From Bacteroidota bacterium (GTDB lineage Bacteria > Bacteroidota > Bacteroidia > Chitinophagales > Chitinophagaceae), in contig JABDEZ010000002.1 in NCBI GenBank assembly GCA_013286835.1, positions 1 to 32,500 of the forward strand: a DNA stretch of 32,500 nt. The letters run 5' to 3'. Shown here piece by piece: positions 8,653 to 17,437 of this stretch. Each line of letters begins with the position of its first letter. The first letter of the stretch is position 1. A program made the position numbers and the translations under genes. Below the pieces are notes generated by a model. That model saw only the letters and a program-made list of their open reading frames with translations. It had not been told where the DNA came from and ran no database searches.

Positions 8653-10773
8653 CTATGGATGCAGCTTCTTATAATTGGCTTTCACCCTTTCAAGATGATC
8701 TATGAACTTTTGAATATCTGGGTCGTAACTATAACCTGCATCAGCAAGCTTATTACCCTCTTCATCTACAAAGAAATAATAAGGCTGTGAATTAGATCCG
8801 AATTTGGCAGCTTGTATATCTGCATTTTTATTGCCTATAGTTACCACCTGCGAATTGAGATCTTTAGAGAAATACTGTTCATTCTTAGGAAGATCTATCC
8901 GATTAAAATCGCAAAACAATGATGCTACTACGAAATCATTTTTCATACGCTTTAATACCTCTGGGTTGCTCCACACCTGTGTTTCCATCTTACGGCAGTT
9001 TACACAATTGATCCCCGTAAAATCCAGGAATACAGGCTTTTTCAATTTCTTAGCTGCAGCCAATGCTTCGTTATAATCAAAAAAAGTAACCAACCCCAGG
9101 TTTCTTACTGCTGAAGGCTCATACTGCTTCATGATATCAACGTATTTTTCGGGCTTGGGACCACTGTATTCTTTTTCACCTACCGGTTCACCACCGCTGG
9201 TTAAAACAAATTCCTGGGTGCCTATAGGCGGCAGGAACTGACTCATACCGTTAAGTGGCGCGCCCCACATACCTGGAAATAAATAAACAGCAAATGTGAA
9301 AGAAGCTATAGCGAGGAACAACTTGAAAATGGATACATATTCCTGTCCGTAAACATTCTTCTTATTTTCGTCGTCATGCGAAAGTTTTAATTTGCCCAAG
9401 AGGTAAAAACCTAGCAAAACGAATATTACTATCCATAGCGCTATAAATATTTCCCGGTCCAGCAAACGCCATCCCATCGACTGGTCCGCATTGCTAAAGA
9501 ATTTCAACGCCAGCGCCAATTCTATAAAACCAAGCACCACTTTTACCTGGTTGAGCCAGCCACCTGAACTAGCTATTTTATTGAGCATACCCGGAAAAAC
9601 GGCAAACAATGCGAAAGGCAGCGCCAAGCCAAAAGAGAAGCCAAACATACCTATTGCAGGCCCTATAAAACCTCCCTTAGCAGCAATAACCAGCAACGGG
9701 CCAATGATAGGGCCAGTGCAAGAAAATGACACTATAACCAAGGTAAGCGCCATAAAGAAGATACCACTAAAACTCTTTGTATTAGCTTTAGAATCGGTCT
9801 TATTGGTCCATGAAGATGGCAAAGTAATTTCGAACGCACCGAGAAATGATATACCGAATACAACAAACAACACAAAGAATACCAGGTTGGCTATCCAGTT
9901 GGTAGATAAAGTATTTAAAGCATTTCCACCGAATATTGCTGATATGGCAACACCCAGCAAAGTGAATATAATGATAATAGACAATGAATAATATCCAGCA
10001 TTCCTTAAACCTTCTGCACGGGTTTTACTGCGTTTGGTAAAGAAGCTAACCGTAATAGGTATCATAGAATAAACACAAGGAGTAAGCACCGCTAATATCC
10101 CTCCCAGCAAAGCTTCAAGGAAAACCATCAGCATAGATTTTTTCTCCTCTTTAATTTCTGCCTTTTTCACACTTGCCGGCACAGGAACCTTTACAGTTGT
10201 ATCTACAGTTGCAGTCATGCTGGCATCTGCAGGAGCCGCACTTGCCGTATCATTACTATGAGATTCCGGTGCTACTACAGCAGTAGTAGTATCAACCCCT
10301 GCACCAGGAATAGTTATGCTGAAAGGTTTTGTTTTAGGTGGCAGGCACATGCTTTCATTGCACACCTGGTAGCCATAGGTCCCTTTTACCACTGTAGCAC
10401 CTTTAACGGTTACAGTCTGTACATAATCAACCTTGTCTTTATATAGATGCACATCACCGTCCACACCATCTATCTTTTCGGTGAGCAAGCTGCCTTTCTC
10501 TTTGGGCTTACCTACAGCTTTCACTTTAGGATCTTTGTCCAACTCAAAAGAAGGCGATACCTGCAAACCATCTCCCCCGGCATTGAAAGACCAGATATGC
10601 CAGTCTTTTTTTAGCTTCAGGTGAAATACAAGATCGTATGTGTTGGCCGATTTCTTTTTGGCTTCAAAGGTCCAGGTAGTGGGATCCTGCACCATCTGCC
10701 CCACCGCATAGTTTGCAACAGAGGAAATAAAAACGCTCAAAAATACGAGCAATGCTACTTTATATACCTTCAT
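8653..10773 (-). CDS. dsbD: Thiol:disulfide interchange protein DsbD
   Basis: Membrane protein that passes electrons from cytoplasmic thioredoxin to periplasmic partners, serving disulfide reduction and cytochrome c maturation. A signal peptide (about 1-26) precedes an N-terminal DsbD_N domain with the redox pair C138/C143 in CNESMCLPP. A Thr/Ala/Pro linker leads to the multi-helix transducer with its paired cysteines C233 (LTPCVYSM) and C352 (FSCTGP). The C-terminal thioredoxin domain has the active site C590-V-N-C593 and the cis-proline at 664. All six functional cysteines are present, so the relay should be complete. The 706-residue length is somewhat longer than the E. coli protein. A free-standing copy of the N-domain is encoded 124 bases upstream. 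Confidence 0.95.
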   Translation of the reverse strand: MKVYKVALLVFLSVFISSVANYAVGQMVQDPTTWTFEAKKKSANTYDLVFHLKLKKDWHIWSFNAGGDGLQVSPSFELDKDPKVKAVGKPKEKGSLLTEKIDGVDGDVHLYKDKVDYVQTVTVKGATVVKGTYGYQVCNESMCLPPKTKPFSITIPGAGVDTTTAVVAPESHSNDTASAAPADASMTATVDTTVKVPVPASVKKAEIKEEKKSMLMVFLEALLGGILAVLTPCVYSMIPITVSFFTKRSKTRAEGLRNAGYYSLSIIIIFTLLGVAISAIFGGNALNTLSTNWIANLVFFVLFVVFGISFLGAFEITLPSSWTNKTDSKANTKSFSGIFFMALTLVIVSFSCTGPIIGPLLVIAAKGGFIGPAIGMFGFSFGLALPFALFAVFPGMLNKIASSGGWLNQVKVVLGFIELALALKFFSNADQSMGWRLLDREIFIALWIVIFVLLGFYLLGKLKLSHDDENKKNVYGQEYVSIFKLFLAIASFTFAVYLFPGMWGAPLNGMSQFLPPIGTQEFVLTSGGEPVGEKEYSGPKPEKYVDIMKQYEPSAVRNLGLVTFFDYNEALAAAKKLKKPVFLDFTGINCVNCRKMETQVWSNPEVLKRMKNDFVVASLFCDFNRIDLPKNEQYFSKDLNSQVVTIGNKNADIQAAKFGSNSQPYYFFVDEEGNKLADAGYSYDPDIQKFIDHLERVKANYKKLHP

Positions 10774-10897
10774 AAAAGAAGTTTTGGGGCCGTGGCCATC
10801 TTATTTAATCTGAATACAACAGACCGCATACCCTGTTCGCAGTCTTAATTTCATCTGTTCTCGTCCCAGGGCATCTCACAAATCACAATCGATCCGC

Positions 10898-11383
10898 TTA
10901 CTTTATGTCAAACACAAAATCCTTCGTCTTTGGGGGTAGGCATATCGTTTCATTACATACCTGGTACAAGTGTGTGCCGGATATTTTTGCTTTTCCCTTT
11001 ACCGTTACACTTTGTACGTAGTCAACTTTGTCTGCAAATAATGTCACTTTACCATCTATACCCTCCATAACCTTTACCTGTGGTTTACCTGTTTCTTTTA
11101 CTTTACCATTACGGTGCAAGGTTGCACTATCAGTAAACACAAAAGAGGGCGCTATCTGCAGTCCGTCACCACCCGGGTGTAGAGACCAGATATGCCATCC
11201 GGGTTTCAAAGACAGGTGAAATACCAGGTCATACTTATCAACGCCCTTTTGCTTCACCTCATACGTCCAGGTTGTCGGGTCGCCAATAATTTGGGCATAC
11301 GTTCCACCTGCACAAACCAATAGCAGAACAAGCAACGCTGTCTTAAATATGTTCATCCTGTTCATCAAATAAATATTAAACAT
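10898..11383 (-). CDS. Free-standing DsbD N-terminal domain protein
   Basis: A 161-residue exported protein made of a signal peptide (to about residue 31, ending TYAQ) and a single DsbD_N domain. It is clearly paralogous to the N-domain of the adjacent dsbD: both have DPTTWT, YDLVFHL, WHIWS, GGDGLQ, DKVDYVQ and CNExxCLPPKTK. The redox pair C143/C148 is kept, so it could exchange disulfides with DsbD or relay electrons onward; this is inference. It has no membrane or thioredoxin domain. The first ATG (11383) is 4 bases beyond the purQ stop; in-frame ATGs at 11365 and 11356 are alternatives that give a shorter signal peptide. It arose by partial gene duplication. Confidence 0.85.
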   Translation of the reverse strand: MFNIYLMNRMNIFKTALLVLLLVCAGGTYAQIIGDPTTWTYEVKQKGVDKYDLVFHLSLKPGWHIWSLHPGGDGLQIAPSFVFTDSATLHRNGKVKETGKPQVKVMEGIDGKVTLFADKVDYVQSVTVKGKAKISGTHLYQVCNETICLPPKTKDFVFDIK

Positions 11384-11387
11384 GGGG

Positions 11388-12074
11388 TTAGTTGGTAAAT
11401 GCCTCCAGTATCAGACGGCCGTCAATATTGTGCAAAGCATTACTGCTCGCTCGCTCAGGGTGCGGCATCATGCCAAACACATTGCGGCCTTCATTACAAA
11501 TACCGGCTATATTATTTACCGCACCATTAGGATTGGAATGCAAATGCACCTCCCCATGTTCATCGCAATAACGGAATATTACCTGATTATTCTTATTAAG
11601 TTGTTCCAAAGTAGCAGCATCAGCATGATAACGACCTTCACCATGCGCGACCGGTATTTTCAATACCTTATCAGCTACATTTTGACCTATAATGTTGCGA
11701 TTATTCTCGCTTTTTATATAAATATTTTTACACACAAATTTCTGGTGGTCATTCTGCAGCAACACACCCGGCAACAGACCAGACTCACAAAGTATCTGGA
11801 AACCATTGCAAACACCTAGTACCTTGCCGCCATGCTTGGCAAAGTTGATCACTTGCTCCATCATAGGGCTGAAACGGGCAAGCGCACCGCAACGCAGGTA
11901 ATCGCCATAAGAAAATCCGCCAGGCAATACTATGCAGTCATCCTTAGTAAACATAGACAAGTCTTTGTCTTTATGCCAAAGCATTACCACTTCTTGTCCC
12001 AGGTCATCGCGTAATGCGTGCATCATATCCCTGTCGCAATTAGAGCCCGGGAAAACAATAATTCCAAATTTCAT
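11388..12074 (-). CDS. purQ: Phosphoribosylformylglycinamidine synthase subunit PurQ
   Basis: Glutaminase subunit of FGAR amidotransferase, step four of de novo purine synthesis. It supplies ammonia to PurL within the PurL-PurQ-PurS complex in the cytoplasm. This is a class I amidotransferase: nucleophile C89 in GVCNGFQIL, and H205 and E207 in PHPER complete the triad. The family hallmarks GFSYGDYLRCGALA and the N-terminal FPGSNCD are intact. The 228-residue length is that of a stand-alone PurQ, so a separate small-type PurL and a PurS are expected elsewhere in the genome; neither is in this window. It is 11 bases downstream of the DUF6427 gene and 4 bases upstream of the DsbD_N gene, so all three are probably co-transcribed. 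Confidence 0.97.
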   Translation of the reverse strand: MKFGIIVFPGSNCDRDMMHALRDDLGQEVVMLWHKDKDLSMFTKDDCIVLPGGFSYGDYLRCGALARFSPMMEQVINFAKHGGKVLGVCNGFQILCESGLLPGVLLQNDHQKFVCKNIYIKSENNRNIIGQNVADKVLKIPVAHGEGRYHADAATLEQLNKNNQVIFRYCDEHGEVHLHSNPNGAVNNIAGICNEGRNVFGMMPHPERASSNALHNIDGRLILEAFTN

Positions 12075-12085
12075 TTTTAATATGC

Positions 12086-13123
12086 CTATTTATATGCCAC
12101 CTGGCAAAAAATGACCAGAAGCAGCGAGAAATAAAAGATAAAATTACTAAACCGTTTACTTTTTTCAAGATTAAAGCCGTGCGTTATGATAAAAGTCAAT
12201 GCAGGTATCACTATTAACCAGGCCGAAACCACAAAAACATCTGTAAAAACAGCAACAAGTACTGCTATTATTGCATACATGGTAAGAGTAGCCCAGTTGC
12301 GCCTGATGTAAATACCGTTTTTTGGTACTTGCAATTGCATGCCATATAACCCGCACGATATAAGTATGACAAAACCCGCCAATAGACCTATTATATAAAC
12401 AGGTGGTCCTAATTGTCGGGGCAATGATATGCCTGCCTGCGGCCATTCAGACAAAAGAGGCAGTTTATCCGCAAGGAAAAGAATACCTGCGAAAAAATAC
12501 AAGGGTGTTACATAACCAAGCACCGCTACTACCCATTCACCAACATTAAAACTGCGCAAAATAATGAGCGCTCCCAACAACAACACCACAAAACCCAACG
12601 CCGAAAACTGAAGCACGCCCGCCAGGCAAAAAAGATACCCCGCGTTGAAAATATTTTTCCTGGGCTTCAGCGTTTGGTTAAAGCTCAACATCACATCTAC
12701 ACCACAAAGCACAAACCAGTTGACCACCATGGCCAGGCTAAAGAAACCAAACGGCGGGTACATTGAAATAAGTAAAATATACACCAGCGCAGGTATATAA
12801 CTGGGCCTGTAAAACAATTTGTAATGCGCTGCTATCCTGTTTATATATAGCGCCTGCAAGAAAAGAAGAATGATATTAAGGAAGGTATAGCCAAATGCGC
12901 TATTATGCAGCACTACATTTAATAAGTCCAGCAAGCTATTATATACAAAATACCCCGGCAGTCGTACAGGCGCTTGTGGATGCAACAGTACCCCCAGTTT
13001 TAGTACCAGGGTGCCAATAAATAAAATGATAACGGTAAAGGGATTGTTGTTCCTGAATGTTTGCAGCACTTGCCGGCCGGTTTTTGCGAAGATAAGATAA
13101 CAAAATAAATCCCCACTGTTCAC
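12086..13123 (-). CDS. Multi-pass membrane protein, probable DUF6427
   Basis: A 345-residue integral membrane protein with about nine or ten hydrophobic segments spread over its whole length and no visible catalytic motif. The early NNNPFTVIILFI motif and overall build match the Bacteroidota DUF6427 family as I recall it; its function is unknown. The start is uncertain. The frame opens with GTG at 13123, preceded by AAGGA at a reasonable distance. A second GTG at 13069 would give MLQTFRNNNPF, the N-terminus I would expect for the family. It is first in the train with purQ. A transport or envelope role is possible but unsupported. Confidence 0.7.
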   Translation of the reverse strand: MNSGDLFCYLIFAKTGRQVLQTFRNNNPFTVIILFIGTLVLKLGVLLHPQAPVRLPGYFVYNSLLDLLNVVLHNSAFGYTFLNIILLFLQALYINRIAAHYKLFYRPSYIPALVYILLISMYPPFGFFSLAMVVNWFVLCGVDVMLSFNQTLKPRKNIFNAGYLFCLAGVLQFSALGFVVLLLGALIILRSFNVGEWVVAVLGYVTPLYFFAGILFLADKLPLLSEWPQAGISLPRQLGPPVYIIGLLAGFVILISCGLYGMQLQVPKNGIYIRRNWATLTMYAIIAVLVAVFTDVFVVSAWLIVIPALTFIITHGFNLEKSKRFSNFIFYFSLLLVIFCQVAYK

Positions 13124-13202
13124 TTGTTGTTTTCCTTGCCAACCAGTTACAAGTTTAAAGAAAAATAGCTAAGATGTATCATATATTCTGCCTCCTGTTT
13201 AT

Positions 13203-14654
13203 CTAAAATACAATTTTAGCAAAGCAGATTTGCTTTTTGTGCAAACAAGGTATCATCATAGCTCTGCCGGTAACTTGCTTGCCCGACCGGGGCAACCAAT
13301 CAGGATTGTCGTTACCCTCCGGCGAGAAAGAATGTGTGTTAACCTTTCCCTGTGCATCAAGAGTTGCTAGTTGTATGCGGGAATGGTACGAATCAAAGTC
13401 ATTAAAAAGGAATCCTAATGTACCTCCTGTATTCAGCAAGGCATAAGATGAAAATAATCCGCCATCTTCCTGGGAATATTGCTCCTTGGGAACCAAGGCA
13501 TTCCATTCGCGATTGCCATTACTATCATAAGAAAGCGCCATGATATCATCAAAATGATATTCCCGCACAGTAGTATTCATGTATGGACCATAATAGTACG
13601 AATAGTAACCAAAACCCGGTGCATAGCTACTGCGCAATGTAATAAATGACGACTCTGCAATAAGTACAAAACCACCATCGTTTTTCACTATAAGCTGCTT
13701 CACCTGATACTCATCAAAAGGACGCCTGTGGCCATGCCCTGCCGCGCTCATCATATCACTGTCAAATGGTATAGCCCTCTTATTCTGAAAGGTTTCACTC
13801 CCTATATCATACCATGCGTACAATACCCCTGAATAACTACCGTTTTTCTTATCCGCATAAAAACCGCCGGCATATACACGTTTATTAGCATTATCCACTT
13901 TCATGTATAAGTTACCTGCATATATATTATCGAGATTTAAAGCATGATCATTAAATTTATTAGCAGATTGTGGCAACGTAAGTAACCAAACCTGGTCTGA
14001 ATAACTCTTGCCCCCTACATCTGTATAAACAGGTATGTACATGTTACCATCGTTGCCTACCATAGGCTCGCCATGCGCAATATCATTATCCGCACTATAG
14101 GTGGCGTGTGTGCGATGCAGAATAGCCAGACTGTCATTTATAAACTTAGCATCAAGAGTAAATGTTTTTCCTTTATCCTTGGCGCTGAAGATGACAATTA
14201 ATTTCTTGTCCTCTGATATGGCTGAAGAAAAATAGGTTTTTGTAGGGCCTAGAATCCCGGTCTTTACATTATCCAGCTGTATAGGTCTTGCTTTTAACCG
14301 TCCTGTAGCGTCCAGCAGCGCTGCATATTGCACTACTTTATTACTTTCTACCGCCTGGTACAGCACTATTATCTTATCAGTATAGGCAATAAATTTTGTC
14401 TGGTATATTTTGGATGGGAAAAAGTCGAGCAGTACAGTGGCTTCTTTCTCCATGTTATCATTATAGGCATCTAAAAAATAACCCTGGGGCGAAGATCTAT
14501 AGGTGTAGTAACGCCCACCAGTATAACCCACAACCGAAAAATCGCCGCCCTTAAGATCGAAATTCTCATACGGAGAGTAAAGCACTTCCTGTGCGTGGGT
14601 ATATACACCCAGGAAAAGAAAAAGTATAATAAAAACAGAGCGGACAAAATTCAT
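13203..14654 (-). CDS. Secreted protein of unknown function
   Basis: A 483-residue protein with a signal peptide (about 1-21, ending THAQ). I do not recognise the family. The sequence alternates short beta-strand-like stretches with turns (LLDATGRL, GNDGNMYIPVY, SYDSNGNREW, LDAQGKVNTHS), reminiscent of beta-propeller blades in WD40-like or PQQ-like proteins. There is a Tyr-rich patch (YYSYYYGPY) near residue 360. It has no T9SS sorting domain and no lipobox, so it is probably periplasmic. Its own promoter is likely: TAAATTTG ends 4 bases before the ATG. It stands apart from the next minus-strand gene upstream by 44 bases. Confidence 0.8.
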   Translation of the reverse strand: MNFVRSVFIILFLFLGVYTHAQEVLYSPYENFDLKGGDFSVVGYTGGRYYTYRSSPQGYFLDAYNDNMEKEATVLLDFFPSKIYQTKFIAYTDKIIVLYQAVESNKVVQYAALLDATGRLKARPIQLDNVKTGILGPTKTYFSSAISEDKKLIVIFSAKDKGKTFTLDAKFINDSLAILHRTHATYSADNDIAHGEPMVGNDGNMYIPVYTDVGGKSYSDQVWLLTLPQSANKFNDHALNLDNIYAGNLYMKVDNANKRVYAGGFYADKKNGSYSGVLYAWYDIGSETFQNKRAIPFDSDMMSAAGHGHRRPFDEYQVKQLIVKNDGGFVLIAESSFITLRSSYAPGFGYYSYYYGPYMNTTVREYHFDDIMALSYDSNGNREWNALVPKEQYSQEDGGLFSSYALLNTGGTLGFLFNDFDSYHSRIQLATLDAQGKVNTHSFSPEGNDNPDWLPRSGKQVTGRAMMIPCLHKKQICFAKIVF

Positions 14655-14658
14655 ACTT

Positions 14659-14666
14659 CAAATTTA
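14659..14666 (-). promoter_or_regulatory. Promoter -7 box, possibly for a leaderless mRNA
   Basis: In gene sense this is TAAATTTG, an exact match to TAnnTTTG, ending 4 bases before the ATG at 14654. Transcription would then begin at or beside the start codon. No well-spaced TTTG -33 box is visible. Confidence 0.4.
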
Positions 14667-14698
14667 GTAGAGATATGCCAAATATTCGGTTAAAATAT

Positions 14699-15109
14699 TT
14701 ACTCTAAAAAACGTTCTTTCAGGCCTGGGGCCGGCAGCATACAACTATCTGTTTTTCCAAACCACTTATATCGGCTCCGGGCCACTATATTGTATAACTC
14801 ATTGCGGATGAAACCGGGTATAATATGCAGAAATAGAAACGATCTCCAAGCGCCACCCAGAAGATTTAAAACCTGCAAAACGGCATCAGACCGGGTGTAA
14901 TACCTGTTTTTATAGAACAATACAACGCTATCCAACCCGCTGTTTTTTAGATTGCTTAAATGCTTTAGTGCCGCTGTCCCGGTAATACCCTGTATCGGAG
15001 CAAAAAGGAACTGCTTTTTTTTATCGTGCCGTATTACAAACTGAACCGACCGGTTGCAAAGATTACAAACCCCGTCAAAGAATAAAATTGGTCGGCCGTT
15101 GATATCCAT
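14699..15109 (-). CDS. DCC-family thiol-disulfide oxidoreductase-like protein (DUF393)
   Basis: A 136-residue protein with the family's N-terminal signature FFDGVCNLCN. C15 and C18 form a CxxC motif and D12 completes the DxxCxxC pattern that names the family. The rest, FVIRHDKKKQFLFAPIQG and the later SDAVLQVL, also fits. The family is predicted to be thioredoxin-like, but its biochemical role is not established. There is no signal peptide, so it is probably cytoplasmic. Its ATG directly follows the TAA stop of the upstream lipoprotein gene with no intervening base, which implies translational coupling. Confidence 0.9.
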   Translation of the reverse strand: MDINGRPILFFDGVCNLCNRSVQFVIRHDKKKQFLFAPIQGITGTAALKHLSNLKNSGLDSVVLFYKNRYYTRSDAVLQVLNLLGGAWRSFLFLHIIPGFIRNELYNIVARSRYKWFGKTDSCMLPAPGLKERFLE

Positions 15110-15364
15110 TTAATTTTTCTTTCCTTTCAAAGAATCCTTGGTGTGTTGCAACTCGTGCGCCTGAACTATGCTATCTGCTTTTGCTTTTACCTCTATGGCC
15201 AGGCGGCTATCCAGGTCTTCCATAGCCTGTCGGTGAATATCTGCGGTACGTGCACTTACGGCTGAATCAACTTTCAGGTTGATCTCCGCCTGAGACCATT
15301 GTTTTTCTTTTGTTGTACAAGATGCCAAACCAGCCATTAAAACCATTAATATTACCTTTCTCAT
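15110..15364 (-). CDS. Small predicted lipoprotein
   Basis: An 84-residue protein. The start is the ATG at 15364. An in-frame TTG 12 bases upstream falls inside the promoter -7 box and is unlikely to be used. The N-terminus is MRKVILMVLMAGLASC, a lipoprotein signal with lipobox LASC; cleavage before the cysteine would leave a lipid-anchored peptide of about 70 residues. The mature part is charged, Ala-rich and predicted helical (AVSARTADIHRQAMEDLDSR), possibly a coiled coil. I do not recognise a family. It is coupled to the DCC-family gene, which starts at the next base after its stop. Confidence 0.75.
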   Translation of the reverse strand: MRKVILMVLMAGLASCTTKEKQWSQAEINLKVDSAVSARTADIHRQAMEDLDSRLAIEVKAKADSIVQAHELQHTKDSLKGKKN

Positions 15365-15373
15365 ATCTGGGTG

Positions 15374-15381
15374 CAAATTTA
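15374..15381 (-). promoter_or_regulatory. Promoter -7 box of the lipoprotein-DCC operon
   Basis: In gene sense TAAATTTG, an exact TAnnTTTG, ending 9 bases before the ATG at 15364. This supports the shorter start and a very short 5' leader. No good -33 box is seen. Confidence 0.45.
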
Positions 15382-15396
15382 CAACAACTAAGTCAA

Positions 15397-15477
15397 TTAA
15401 ACGTTTGTTTAAATAATGTATTTGTTGATTTTAACAACATATTTTACAATAAGACTATTGTCATTATTGATATGACA
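15397..15477. promoter_or_regulatory. Inverted repeats in a divergent promoter region
   Basis: The 141 bases between the divergent lipoprotein and DUF4294 genes carry TTAAAC/GTTTAA (15397-15402 and 15407-15412) and TGTCAT/ATGACA (15459-15464 and 15472-15477). Both have operator-like geometry. In A-T-rich DNA such short repeats can arise by chance. Confidence 0.3.
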
Positions 15478-15505
15478 TTAAAAAACAGGAATTTTACAGT
15501 AGTAT

Positions 15506-16159
15506 ATGAGGCAATGGGTAAAATATATTTTAATGGCTATAACACTCTTTGCTGCTGCCCCTGTTGTTGCCCAGCAACATAGCAGCGCAGATAGTATTAT
15601 GCTGGGTGCCGTAGTTGAAAATAAAGACACTATAGCCATGATATACCTGCCTGAATTTATAAAAACGGAAAGGCTTACCGCCAGGGAAGTACGCAGATAT
15701 GCCAAACAGCGCGAATACGATGCTACCTTACGTTATAATGTGTATAAAGTTTACCCATACGCTGTAATAGCCGCTGATCTATTGAAAAATGTAGATACTG
15801 ATCTGGACAAAATAGATGGGAGGAGCGAACGGAAGGCCTACTTAAAGTCGGTAGAAAAAGAATTAAACAAACGCTTTAAAGGTGAACTAGAGGACTTGAC
15901 CATAACGCAAGGACAAATACTGGTGCGACTGATAGACCGGCAAACAGGAAAAAACTGCTATAGCATTATACAAGAGGTAAAAGGCGGATTTTCTGCGGTA
16001 ATATGGCAATCTGTTGCACTAATTTTTAGCAATAACCTGAAACGCGAATATGATCCTACCGATAGGGATAAAGACATAGAAGCTGTAGTAAGAGAATTAG
16101 AAGCCAGTAATTACAATAAATATCAATATTATCAGCAACAAACCAGGTTACGCAAATAG
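15506..16159 (+). CDS. DUF4294 family exported protein
   Basis: A 217-residue protein with a signal peptide (about 1-22, ending VVAQ). The mature part has the features I associate with Bacteroidota DUF4294: an early I(Y/A)LPE segment, KVYPYA, the LTITQGQILVRLIDRQTG block at about 132-149, KGGFSAVIWQ, and a late REYDP followed by a basic tail. No catalytic motif is known and the role is unestablished. It is probably periplasmic. It is transcribed divergently from the lipoprotein operon and lies 87 bases before bshB1, which has its own candidate promoter. Confidence 0.85.
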   Translation: MRQWVKYILMAITLFAAAPVVAQQHSSADSIMLGAVVENKDTIAMIYLPEFIKTERLTAREVRRYAKQREYDATLRYNVYKVYPYAVIAADLLKNVDTDLDKIDGRSERKAYLKSVEKELNKRFKGELEDLTITQGQILVRLIDRQTGKNCYSIIQEVKGGFSAVIWQSVALIFSNNLKREYDPTDRDKDIEAVVRELEASNYNKYQYYQQQTRLRK

Positions 16160-16219
16160 AAGATCATTAGAACTCATACCAATTTATATAGCTATAAGAC
16201 TAGAGAATAATTATTGCTA

Positions 16220-16227
16220 TAATTTTG
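16220..16227 (+). promoter_or_regulatory. bshB1 promoter -7 box
   Basis: TAATTTTG, an exact match to TAnnTTTG, 19 bases before the bshB1 ATG at 16247. The expected -33 TTTG is not evident. Confidence 0.4.
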
Positions 16228-16246
16228 CGCCTCTCATAAATAGTAA

Positions 16247-16978
16247 ATGAAACTACATATACTGGCCATAGCCGCCCACCCTGATGATATAGAACTGAGT
16301 TGTGCAGGCACTCTAATAAAACATGCACAAATGGGACAGGCAGTTGGCATAGTGGACCTGACACAAGGTGAACTGGGTACTCGCGGCACTCCTGAACTAC
16401 GGCTTATAGAGGCCGCAAATGCGGCAAAACTGATGGGGGTAGCTGTTCGCGAGAATGCTAGTATGGAAGATGGCTTTTTTAGAAATGACAAAGAAAACCA
16501 ATTAGCACTGGTCAAGTATATACGCAAGTACCAACCAGACATAGTGCTGGCCAATACCCTATATGACCGCCACCCCGACCATGGCAGAGGCGGCAGGCTG
16601 ATAGCAGACGCTTGTTTCCTAGCTGGTTTGCGCAAAGTAGAAACTGAAATAGACGGAGTACCACAGGTGGCATGGCGGCCTAAACGTATCTTCCATTTTC
16701 AGCAGGATCGTAACGTTACACCGGCATTTATAGTGGACATATCTACTACTTTTCATGAAAAGATGGAAGCGATAAAATGCTATAAAAGCCAGTTTCATGA
16801 CCCTACATCTGATGAACCCATTACCTACATTGCCACCGAGGGCTTCTTGCAACAGGTAATGTACCGCGACGCCCAGGTAGGCAAACAAATAGGGGTGGAG
16901 TATGGTGAGGCATTCCATTGCGAGAATATACCCGGCATAAGCGACCTGGACCAATTATTACTGCCAGCTATACCATAA
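16247..16978 (+). CDS. bshB1: Bacillithiol biosynthesis deacetylase BshB1
   Basis: Zinc-dependent deacetylase of the LmbE/PIG-L family that converts GlcNAc-malate to GlcN-malate, the middle step of bacillithiol synthesis in the cytoplasm. The metal and catalytic motif is H11-P12-D13-D14 (AAHPDD). The second metal-site motif is H109-P110-D111-H112 (DRHPDHGRGG). The family blocks TQGELGTRGTPE, KYIRKYQPDIV and YKSQF are present and the 243-residue length is typical. The organism therefore probably uses bacillithiol as its low-molecular-weight thiol; the partner genes bshA and bshC are not in this window. It is followed by an unrelated small gene. Confidence 0.95.
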   Translation: MKLHILAIAAHPDDIELSCAGTLIKHAQMGQAVGIVDLTQGELGTRGTPELRLIEAANAAKLMGVAVRENASMEDGFFRNDKENQLALVKYIRKYQPDIVLANTLYDRHPDHGRGGRLIADACFLAGLRKVETEIDGVPQVAWRPKRIFHFQQDRNVTPAFIVDISTTFHEKMEAIKCYKSQFHDPTSDEPITYIATEGFLQQVMYRDAQVGKQIGVEYGEAFHCENIPGISDLDQLLLPAIP

Positions 16979-17048
16979 TTTAAAATACTGACGAGAAAGA
17001 TACCTTACCGTGCCAATTGAGTAACTTTACAATACAAAAACGACTCAT

Positions 17049-17396
17049 ATGCCAACCGTATCTAACCTTTCACCCCTTGCCTTTGAGTTACTTAAATATA
17101 TTTGCAACACAGGCAATGGATCGAAGGAACAAAATATAGATAAAGACAGCCTGGGAATAAGCACACAGGAAGATTTCCTAAATGCGCTAGAAGAATTACA
17201 GCAATCAGGGCTGGTCAGTTTATCACGAGACGCTACTTATGTGCAGCATACATCACCCGATGATCTGCTCACCGAAAGCATAACGCATAGCGAAAATGCA
17301 GAGAATATTGCGCCTATATCAGTAAAACTAGCCGGCGATGAAGGCGAAATATGCAAAGCAATAGACTACTACCTGGAGGCCGGAAGGAAGCAATAA
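17049..17396 (+). CDS. Small protein of unknown function
   Basis: A 115-residue acidic cytoplasmic protein with no signal peptide or membrane segment. I do not recognise a family. The first 60 residues (AFELLKYICNTGNG, then LGISTQEDFLNALEELQQSGLVSL) have the spacing of a winged-helix domain, with helix, helix, recognition helix and wing. The remainder is Asp/Glu-rich. It lies between bshB1 and the rpmB cluster, each of which has its own promoter-like sequence, so it is probably a separate unit. DNA binding is inference from pattern only. Confidence 0.65.
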   Translation: MPTVSNLSPLAFELLKYICNTGNGSKEQNIDKDSLGISTQEDFLNALEELQQSGLVSLSRDATYVQHTSPDDLLTESITHSENAENIAPISVKLAGDEGEICKAIDYYLEAGRKQ

Positions 17397-17437
17397 TACT
17401 GTCCGGAAAAAATTATCAATAAAAATTCAAAAATTAT

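Noticed and set aside
12939-13142. 67-codon minus-strand frame at the start of the DUF6427 gene
   Set aside because: It overlaps the conserved NNNPFTVI region in a different frame; no independent coding signal.
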